The notes under the pieces were generated by a model, which worked only from the letters and a program-made list of their open reading frames with translations, searched no databases and was not told the DNA's origin. Shown here in pieces: positions 55,701-64,000 of a stretch of 64,000 nucleotides of DNA (position 1 is the first letter of the stretch; each line of letters begins with the position of its first letter). The stretch lies in assembly GCA_021234155.1 (NCBI GenBank), contig JAJEKV010000020.1:21064018-21128017 (forward strand), in the 5' to 3' direction. This DNA comes from Isoetes taiwanensis (taxonomy: Eukaryota; Streptophyta; Lycopodiopsida; Isoetales; Isoetaceae). A program made the position numbers and the translations under genes.

Positions 55701-57600
55701 AGTGGTAAGTTGAACCAAAATGTGTGAAATAGATGCTCACATGCATCTCATCACAAAGTTACATGTCCATCACAAAGCAAGAACATGTTATCCGCACCTA
55801 CAGATTGTATACAAATAATAAGATTGACAACACTAGATTTTGAGACGTCATAATTCTTTTAAAGTCATACCTGAGCAGCTCTCCGGATCTGCTTCCTCAT
55901 TGCTGCTTCTACCTGGTTCTCCAATGCCCAGGTTTTCTTCTTTGATTTTTTCACAATTTCTCCATGCAATTCATTATCCTGGGTACTTGGCTACTTGACA
56001 GGTTGATGAAGCATTCAGATGGCTTATAGGATGGTTTTTTAATTCACATACTCAAAAAAGCATGTGGGCGACACATGTGCTGCACAGGTGTTGACTGCCC
56101 TTCATTGCCCTTCAAACTGCCCTTCATTGCCCTTCCATAGCCCTTCATTGCCCTTCAAAAAATCATGAGTGTTTTCTATTATATAAAGGATATAATTAGC
56201 ATATTAGCGATACAAATGATGATGACATAAATTATTTGGTGAAGGTGCTTATATGTGCTGTGATGGTCAAAAAACTGGGTAGGTCAATAAAAAAGTTACC
56301 CTATAATAGAAAGTGACCAGTTGCCTTCCTCATCTCATTTGCCATTCTATTTGGTTTGTGCAAGCTGCAAGCAGCTTGCCGCTGTGTCTTACCTCTGTAT
56401 CTGCACATTAAGAACATGACAATTAGCGACAACAGAAATGGCAACAAAGTACAAATTTACAATGAGATCTTTACATGCTTGTAGCTTTATGCGGAAGATC
56501 ATGTTGCTAAGTTAGTTGTTGGGTCTATGGATGCAAGTTGTAATTAAGGCATTTGGAGGTGGTTGAAAGTGTGCTGCCTCCTATGCCGCTTCATTACTTT
56601 CCCATGCAATCGTAGGATTGGGTTTTCGTTAATTCAATGAAAGAGGCTGCAATATCAAGAAACCTGAATTCTATCCAAGCAATAATGTTGATACAACCTG
56701 CTCTTTATGTAAAACATAAATGCTCATTTGCTTTCCCAACTCTTGGTGATGTTTCCAAGAGGAATGAGGGCCAAAATAATTAGCATAGGAACATGCAATA
56801 CCAAGTTCTTGGCACTCCAACAAGTTACTTGACATCCCTAAAAGTGCACCAATCATGTGTGCTTCTCGTCATATCATTCTGCTCTATAAAGCCTTGCTAC
56901 AACCTAAGGGAAAAATATTAAAAACACTTAGTTAGCACGAAATGGCTTGCGTATAGCAAGACAATTAAAAGACGCCTTGGTGACCTTTACTGTGATATCT
57001 TGGCTTGCCCATGCATATATTGTTAAGCGAAACCTGTATGACAAAGGAACATGATCAACTCAAAGAGAGTACTCATCTCTTCCTAATTAAGGGAGGATTC
57101 TTTCTTACAAAATCAGTCCATTCTGCATGTTCTTTTGCATTATTAATTCAAAAATGCACTTTTCCCGCAAAACAAAGGAAGTTATCTCTTCTTGCTTGGA
57201 TGTTGCCTCTGGTTGACTTCGAACATCTTTCCATGTTACAACTTAAACAAAGGTGCATGCTCAAATTGGCAATGTATAACAACAAAGACTACACCAGACA
57301 CACATAGCCAAGATTCTGTAAGGCAGCAGAGAATTTTAGCATAACTTGAAAATGCAAGCTCTATCTTTGCAGCAAGAGTATCCGTTGAAAAGCTCAAGGA
57401 AAGATCTAAAAATTATGCTAGGCACACAATTTCTAAATTCCTATCATAAATGGCCCAAATATGGCAGGATGTATTTGTTGTTCCAATTCTAGAGTAGCAT
57501 AGAAAGAGGGCCATAACTCTATCAAGCAAACTCCATTTCTCAACCATAAATAAGCATTGGAAAGTTCAAAGAATGATCTATGGAAGTCGCTAGGTACATA
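55700..57600. other. Spacer with one possible exon and a short tandem repeat
   Basis: The minus strand near 55,957-55,872 reads VKKSKKKTWALENQVEAAMR and KQIRRAAQ before GTATGA, a plausible exon of unknown family. CCCTTCATTG repeats four times within 56,097-56,158. No other gene is recognised. Confidence 0.4.
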
Positions 57601-57619
57601 TTTTCCAAATTCATTGTGC

Positions 57620-59512
57620 ACCAATGCCAAATTCAGCGCTATCATTTTTCCAGCTCTTCCCACTCCAACGAGAATCACAAGCTATGATGGACAAACAATG
57701 GTGTTGCTTCTTGCCATCCCTAACTACAATACTACTAGTATGTCCTGACACCTGCATAAGGTCCATCATAAGCAGTCCGGATCCCCCTATCATATCCGGA
57801 TTGTCCACCCAAGGAATGGTAGGGAACCCTTTCTGAAGATGTATGTGGCCCATACCACTTACCCATGAACGTTTTAAATGCCCTTCTACAGACCCTCCTG
57901 ACATGTTCTTGTCTAACTTGGCTTTTTCTAATTGTACTACCCTTCTACGCAGCGCCGAAGAAAGAATAGCCAGGTTCCAGATTATAATCTTCTATGCACT
58001 TGACAACAGACTTCAATGCTGACAACTCCTTTGCTGCGGCCCCATTCTGATGAAAATATCAATCAGATTTGCCATTATTTAACCTTAAACCATGCATTAG
58101 GATCATTATTTAACCTTAATCTAGTCATTAAGATCTGCATGGTTCTAGGTTTATACCTGCACTGCAACTGAAACATTTCCAGATTCTACATGGCCTGGCT
58201 CCTTTGCTGCGGCCTCATTTTGATAAAAATATCAATCAAATTTGTCATTACTTAACATTAAACTACATATTAGGATCATTACTTGACTTGAATCTACTCA
58301 TTAGAATCTGCATGGTTCTAGGTTTATACCTGCACTGCAAATGAAACATTTCCAGATTTCTACATGGCCTGGACAGTGTTTCTGACATCTTTGAGGCATG
58401 CTTTTAGTAAAGCAACAGGCTGTGCTTGTTCCAAAACATCAAAAGCCTTGGCAGAAGACGATGCCTCAACATCTTTCCTTCTTTTGCAAGTTTATCCACA
58501 ATACCTGTCATTGTGCAATAATAGGATGAAGGAGTTAGAGACAAAATAAGTGTGGACACAAAAGCTCAATCCAAAAAAAAGACAATAATTCAAATTAAAT
58601 GCCCGTAGTTATCAGTTAAACAAATAAGATAGTAGAAGATCAAGGGCTGCCGCTGGCTATGAAATTTAGTGCAGAGGTGCAGCAAAATCGGTTAACTTAA
58701 ATAGCAAAAGAAGTTGCCATATAAGGGCAGGCAGAGCTACAATGGCCACATAAAAGCCTGAGCTCAGAAAAGCATGTTTGTGTGACTAGGGAAGTGAAGC
58801 GCCCTGCAGAGTGCAGGTGTTCGCTTGCGTCATGCACTGGCTAAGACCAGGTTGCAAAATTTTGTCTTCATTGTACTCAGAAGCAAGACCAAAAATAGCC
58901 AAGAGTTGATGGAAGGTCTGTGCATTTAAAGATGAATGCCATCTGCACCATCTGCAAACATATCCACATCAGATTTCCACTTGTCTGCGATCTGCTTGGC
59001 CGATGCTTTTAATTCAATGGATGACTGGTGGGGAGATAGAATCATCAAGAACTTATGCTAATGCCTGTAGCAGAAGAATGCATGCACAACAATCATCCCA
59101 CAATGCACCTTGTCCTGCTTTGCCACTACTTTGAGTGTCCTTCTGTTCCGGAAAATTGCATCTCTCCAAAGCAAAAAGAACCAACTTTGCAGGATCAATT
59201 GCAAACTGCAATAAGCTAGGCATTTAGTATCTGAAGCACAAATATCAATTTGATCGTTTACACAGTATTTTCTGAATCCAGGACCATCCATAATTTCGCA
59301 AAGCAGCTTGAGATGTTAACGTGCTGTCACTTCAACCCTTTGCATATCTTCAGCTTTTAGAGCCCTCTGAATTTTATCATCCTCCTCAGCAACAATTTCA
59401 GACGATAGTAAAGCACCTACCTCAGCTAAAGAACTGTTGGTCACAGGAGCAATTTTGGTCTCCAAGTCAAAACTAATAATGCCATTTGCTTTAGCAACGT
59501 CCATTTGGCTTG
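57620..59512 (-). pseudogene. FRIGIDA-like (FRL) protein gene relic, introns retained
   Basis: Reading down the minus strand gives FRL pieces in order: DLETKIAPVTNSSLAEVGAL (59,460 area), HLKLLCEIMDGPGFRKYC (about 59,320), DPAKLVLFALERCNFPE and CCACILLLQALA (59,200-59,060), LKASAKQIADKWKSDVDMF (59,000), QTFHQLLAIFGLASEYNED (58,920), VEASSSAKAFDVLEQ and VALLKACLKDV (58,480-58,370), AAAKELSALKSVVKCIEDYN (58,050), LEKAKLDKN and YDRGIRTAYDGPYAG (57,930-57,740). FRL proteins support flowering-time or developmental gene transcription in plants. An in-frame TAA precedes HLKLL, frames change elsewhere, and a 172-bp tandem duplication splits it. It starts exactly at the shared 212-bp repeat. Confidence 0.85.
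58029..58373. repeat. ~172-bp tandem duplication inside the FRL relic
   Basis: 58,029-58,199 and 58,200-58,373 share TCCTTTGCTGCGGCC, CATTTTGAT or CATTCTGAT, AAATATCAATCA, TAGGATCATTA and CTGCATGGTTCTAGGTTTA. They include part of an exon end (QNGAAAKE) and its intron. Identity is roughly 85%. Confidence 0.9.
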
Positions 59513-59724
59513 GCTGTAGTTGCATCACATTGGAGCTTCAGTCTGCCTTAGCCAGTTACCCGGTTGAAATATCCAGGATCGAAAACGCAGTTACCGCCAA
59601 TTTACACAGAACAATAAGTTTTGAGCAGTCATCAACATATTCTAGGTATATTCCAGCATATACCTAGGATATGCCAAAAACCCACATAAACAAGGGTTTG
59701 CCCCCCTAGGGACAACCCAAAAAG
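59512..59724 (-). repeat. Shared ~212-bp element end, copy 2
   Basis: Partner of 52,223-52,434. The outer boundary is the CCCCCCTAGGGACAACC palindrome; outside it the two copies share nothing obvious. The inner boundary ATGCAACTACAG is followed at once by FRIGIDA-like coding sequence. Confidence 0.85.
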
Positions 59725-60913
59725 GAACAATACAGATTGAGATATATCTGCACAAGGGAGACCAATAGGCCATGGGACCCATATAATGGGCTAGAATAAC
59801 CCAGAACATCACCAAACATAATGGCTTTGTATTTATCATCCGAGATGTGGTTAATCCCGCCACAAAGAGGTGGTTAATTCGACCATCTAGTATCAGCCAA
59901 AGTGGTTAATCTGGCCATTCGGTATCAACCAAGTGGTTAATTCAGCCATCCAATATCAGCCAGGTGGTCAATTTGGCCAGAAAGTGATTAACCCGACCAA
60001 AAAGATTTAATCCGGAAAAAAAAAAAAGGAATTGCGCAAATGGACAGAAACACTGATCGAATAGTCTTTGCTACTCCATAGGCGGCTTGAATTGCTTTGT
60101 CTGACTCTTTTATATCAGATTGATGAAGAGAGGAAAATATTTGAGGCAAAACAGAGTCGAATCGATAAAAAAAAAGAGCTAAAATAGTTGGTTTTTGGGC
60201 TTCAAATTGCACGGTCCTTGATGGTTGATACCAGATAGCCAAATTAACCTCATCGACGGCTGAATTAACCACATATTGGGGGTTTCGGTTGGAAAGGAAG
60301 AAAAAGATCGAAAACAGAGATTTGATATGTAATCTCAGCTATCATCTACAGTCTATTCGCTGCAAGCGTCTCGCGTATCATTAGGGCCATCAGTTCTCTG
60401 GTTCTCATGAAAGTATTGCATTTCTGGTTCATGTTATCTTGTGATGTACAAAGCTTTGGTAGTGCTTGTGAAGGGGCCATTCACACTCTAATCATGAAAG
60501 GAGCAATTCACAGGCAACTGCATAAAAGGAGTAAAATGGGATCCGAACAACGGAAATATCTGAAGGTAAAAGTATTTCATGCATTCCAGTCAGACTAAAA
60601 AACAAATTCTACATGTAGAAAAACAAGAGGCATACCTTATAAGAAGTCCCAGAGAATTGAAAAACCTGAGCAACCTATCTCTATTTAACCCCAGAGAAAT
60701 CCACAAAAATTCTTACATGTAGACATAGCTGAATCCACAATAAATCTTGCTAAGCCAAGCTAATACTAGGTTGCATCTACCAAAAGCTTACATGTACAAC
60801 AAGTCGTGCAATGCAATGCAGATGCAAATGCGGATGCAAATGCAATGTAGATGCAAATGCCCTATATTTCTTTAGATAAAAAAAACCACATGTCGACTCT
60901 AGGTTTTACTTCC

Positions 60914-60949
<36 letters not shown>

Positions 60950-61735
60950 GAAACATAATTATATAAGTAGTGATAGTTGGGTCGAATTGAATGGATTTTT
61001 ATCATCTAGAGGACTAATAGACCTATGGGTCCCAAACAAAGAGCTCAACAGACGTATTACATATAAATCCTGCCCCGAAGAGTTTTTGAGGGAAAACACT
61101 GAAAAATGAAATATTAATTCAGTGTTCGTGTAGGGCAAACTTAACAAACAAGAAAAACCTAAACACACATCCAACTCTTTGTTTTCACAAGTTCTGAAGT
61201 GACATTAAGCTGGACTTGGCACAGTTTGACACTAAGTTGGACCTCGACAAATTCTCTTCTGTAATTGAGTCCATAGAGAGAAATGTTAGCGAAGGCGATG
61301 TGTTTCTTGTAGAAATCTGCTCAAAGTTGTTCATTTAAACTAGTGGTTCGCCAAAATGCAAAGCAACAATTATATATCAATATCATATAAGCAATCCTCC
61401 CCTTCCCCCACCTTTTTTTTTTAAGGTAAGCGAATGGGTGGCAAGACCCATGAAGCAATGCTAGTGTTGTGCAATGCAAGTTATAATTACTATTCTATAT
61501 GACAATGTGGCATTATTGAAACGTAACAAGCTACAAGGGACACATCAATAGAAAACGATACACATTGTGATTCGTTTGAAAGGCAACTAACACAAGTATA
61601 CCAATGTATGAAACGAGAAATCAGTGAGCGAATTTGCACCTCAAAAAGGACGAGTTGTGACTATTAAATGGAAAACTTTCTCTTGTTTTGCATAAGGATA
61701 TCATAGACAAATATATTAGAATAGAATATAGGAAC
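59725..61735. other. Noncoding stretch with short motif repeats and poly(A)
   Basis: GTGGTTAAT with TCNGGCCA or TCAGCCATC recurs at about 59,849-59,990. ATGCAAATGC-type words repeat at 60,813-60,860. An A(31) run is at about 60,919-60,949 and could be the tail of a retroposed sequence, but no source gene is recognised. No gene is supported. Confidence 0.45.
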
Positions 61736-61739
61736 AAAA

Positions 61740-61937
61740 GTGAGGAAGACCAAAAGCAAGTTTATAGATATTGGACAAAGGAATGAGGATGAGAATGATT
61801 TTTTATCGTCCACTGAGGCCAATCAGCCTATGGAAGAGGATGAGAATGATTTTTTATCGTCCACTGAGGCCAATCAGCCTATGGAAGAGAAACAATGCCA
61901 AAATAGTTTGTTTGGTATTGTAAACAAAGCATCTTGA
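61740..61937 (+). CDS. Short acidic ORF with exact 51-bp internal duplication (65 codons)
   Basis: ATG-free start region, then GQRNEDENDFLSS. The unit EDENDFLSSTEANQPME (17 residues, 51 bp) occurs twice without change at about 61,785-61,886, then EKQCQNSLFGIV and a stop. A second frame from 61,934 continues protein-like. It could be one exon of an unknown gene. The family is not recognised. Confidence 0.3.
   Translation: MRKTKSKFIDIGQRNEDENDFLSSTEANQPMEEDENDFLSSTEANQPMEEKQCQNSLFGIVNKAS
61784..61886 (+). repeat. Perfect 51-bp tandem duplication
   Basis: GAGGATGAGAATGATTTTTT...CCTATGGAA is repeated exactly once, head to tail, keeping the reading frame. Confidence 0.92.
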
Positions 61938-63141
61938 AGATGCAGGCATCAACTAATGTCTTGGAGAAGAGGTTGAGCATCAGGAGGGGCAATGGTAAGA
62001 TGTTGGTACAAAACTCTACAAGCCAAACTACGAAGCCTACGCATAACAAAAGCTCTCAGGCTGATCCGGCGCCTCTTGAGCGGATGCAAGAGCCTTCTTG
62101 TATGGCGCCTGGGCTTCCTGTCAGCCAATTTCAGAGTTTTGGCAATGAGCTTTTGCGCCAGCTGATGCCTTTTTTCTTCAATCTGAGCAGGGGTGAGCTC
62201 AAGCTGCTCATATGCTGATCTTCGCCGTATTACAAATAAAACAGATTTGGGGCGCCGAGGAGGAGGTGTAGAAGGCACTGCTACTCCAAGAAATCTGACA
62301 GGTTCTGCCCTTCTTCCCATTCCTTTTCTTTCTTATCGCTTATTCATTCGTTTATTTATATGCCAATTCCCCAATCAGTCCCTAGTTGCACCTATATCTG
62401 AACTGGCTCTATCATTGACCCTCCTCTTCCTGGCGCCTTCTGAGGCAGGTTTTTTCATGGTCTCCACCACACGACATGTTTATAGAAGGCCTTTGCTCAT
62501 ATATCACCTTCACCCACAGGGATCTTTGTATTTTTTAATCCAGATCTTCTCTTTCATTTCCTTACACGACAACTTCTCTGCATTTTTATATCCTTAAAAT
62601 GCCACCCAACAACACAACCAAATGTAATATAATTGATTTTCACTATAAACAATTGGATCAATTTTAGACTATTAACGCAATATTGGGCGCATGATTACAT
62701 ATCTTATTTTGTACCGATGAGAATAGTCTTGCCATTACCTTTCTATTTTTCCAACAAGCCTTTACTCTACCTCAATCGATATGTAAAAATTGGCCTAGTC
62801 TAGAGCTCAGTTTCATAGATTTAATAGTTTTTTTGGTCTTATTTGTGAGCTTTACAAACTATCACATGTACAGTTCCATAATTTTTTTGGTGTCATCTGT
62901 GAGCTTTACAAACTACCACATGTACATTTTACACAGTTTGATAATTTTTTTGATAATCACATGTACATTTTTCTTACATGTTTAGTTCAGGTTTATATTT
63001 CAGGCCTGTAGTCCATGAAGATGTCCTGTCAAGTTTCAATTCTTTCTGCTCCACGTGAATAGATGACTCGTCTATGTATTCTTTGATGAACTTGATCACT
63101 GTTGCGCGTTTTTGCTTCAGCACATTACCGAGTTGCAATAA
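61938..63141. other. No supported gene
   Basis: Overlapping open frames on both strands at 61,934-62,597. The minus one starts MGRRAEPVRFLGVAVPST at 62,320 and is Arg-rich for 123 codons, and could be a leader peptide of an organelle protein, but there is no second exon I can point to. After 62,600 the DNA is AT-rich; a TTTTTTGGT/GAGCTTTACAAACTA phrase recurs two or three times at 62,829-62,950. Confidence 0.35.
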
Positions 63142-63360
63142 TTTTCATTCTGCATGCTCCCACGTTAATAATGCTTTCAAAGATTTAAGTTTCTCTTTTA
63201 CATCCAAATTATAGTCACTGATGGCGAACCAGAGGCAGCTGCCATATAAATTTTCATTCTGCATAGCTCCCGCATTAGTAATGCTTTCAAAGATTTAAGT
63301 TTCTCTTTTACATCCTCATTATAGTCACTGATGGCGAACCAGAGGCAGCTGCCATATAAT
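63142..63360. repeat. Tandem duplication of ~109 bp
   Basis: 63,142-63,250 and 63,251-63,360 both run TTTTCATTCTGCAT...CTGCCATATAA and differ at only a few positions. Confidence 0.92.
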
Positions 63361-64000
63361 TTTTCCAACAGGCAATCATTCACGACAAAATAGATTAATA
63401 CAAATAGGGAGTACCCCACAAAACAGAATATTAATCAATTGACCATCACATATAAAATCTTACTGCATGCATATGTGTGTGATGAAACGAATTATTATGT
63501 ATCAGGTCCATAAAATGAAGTTTTAGAGAACTTAGAAATCTCCCAATTAGACTACGATGTCAGCACAATTACCAGCAAACGTTTAATGCATCCTCATATG
63601 TGAAGAAATCTGCAACACGAACTTGCAGTGGGAGTATTTGACACCACCATCCTCTTCAAAATAAATTACTTACACAATTAAGGGGAGCAATTCAAACTTC
63701 TATTTTGCCTTAAACCCAATCCATAATTTGTACAGCCCATTGTCGTAGCAAAACTTCCCACTGCATGTGGTCCTGTTTCTTCCTATTTATGCTTGAATTA
63801 TCTACCTTCTGGTTATCTGCTTATGCTCCTCCTGTTTCTTTATGCGTCTCCTTATCATACCAGTCTCCCCATCATACCAGTCCTTTCCACGCCTTTATTA
63901 AATTGAAAATATTTCAAGCCCATCCACGAAATAACCATTCGATTGAAAACATTTCAAGCCCGAAAATTCAAAACAAATTTGCATCTTGTGATGCTTTTCT
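63361..64000. other. Right edge of window, no recognised gene
   Basis: AT-rich with a TTTCAAGCCC repeat near 63,913 and 63,952 (ATTGAAAAYATTTCAAGCCC twice). Nothing else is identified. Confidence 0.45.

Noticed and set aside
60919-60949. Poly(A) run as proof of a retroposed gene
   Set aside because: No upstream coding similarity and no target duplication recognised; may be a simple repeat.
61949-62320. Arg-rich minus-strand ORF (MGRRAEPVRFLG...) as an organelle-targeted protein
   Set aside because: Plausible composition only; no second exon, no homologue recalled, and the plus strand is open as well.
1-64000. tRNA, rRNA or snRNA genes
   Set aside because: I saw no cloverleaf with A and B boxes, no rRNA core sequence and no snRNA promoter; the only tRNA-related sequence is the retrotransposon primer-binding site.

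Overview
The window looks like nuclear DNA of a land plant with a large, repeat-rich genome. Gene structures have GT-AG introns, and the recognisable proteins are plant families: an RZ-1 type glycine-rich RNA-binding protein, a BSL Kelch-phosphatase, FRIGIDA-like, TMK-type receptor kinase, EXO70 and PPR. A HUH-endonuclease ORF of the kind known from Replitron elements, LINEs with YADD reverse transcriptase, and a chromodomain Ty3/Gypsy element suggest a fern or another seed-free plant. That placement is inference; no organelle or marker gene fixes the species.

Layout. 1-1,268 (+): 3' end of an RZ-1-like gene, probably intact. 1.3-10 kb: AT-rich, mostly noncoding, with tandem and dispersed duplications and two diverged copies of small unknown exons. 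10.4-11.5 kb (-): Replitron-type HUH endonuclease ORF. 11.45-12.4 and 14.0-14.65 kb (-): two decayed LINE fragments of one family. 14.96-15.37 kb (+): three in-phase exons of an unknown gene. 16.7-18.5 kb (-) and 24.7-28.65 kb (+): two complementary, partly overlapping pieces of one Myb gene of the TTF1/REB1 type, in inverted orientation. The + piece has a complete multi-exon 3' half, with an antisense PPR relic in its long intron. 29.2-29.85 kb: tandem array and microsatellite. 31.28-36.58 kb (+): Ty3/Gypsy chromovirus broken by one stop and three frameshifts; an LTR copy about 97% identical lies at 48.0-48.6 kb.

Between those LTRs sits a nest of other insertions. A well-defined non-autonomous Helitron (about 36,875-40,699) carries a BSL Kelch fragment fused to an LRR receptor-kinase fragment. 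It is followed by an EXO70 fragment, a frameshifted gene coding an uncharacterised possibly transposase-like protein (43.35-45.9 kb, -), and a 98-bp near-palindrome. From 51.8 to 59.5 kb the minus strand carries a series of host-gene fragments (unknown, TMK-like RLK, PMS1, bHLH-MYC, FRIGIDA-like). Two of these begin at the same ~212-bp repeat, which suggests gene capture by one element family. 60-64 kb holds short tandem duplications and no recognised gene.

The genes do not form a working pathway. The window is best read as a mobile-element graveyard with one probably functional gene (RZ-1-like), one possibly functional truncated gene (Myb), and several element-borne ORFs. All exon limits are read from splice consensus and frame only; no transcript or database evidence was available.
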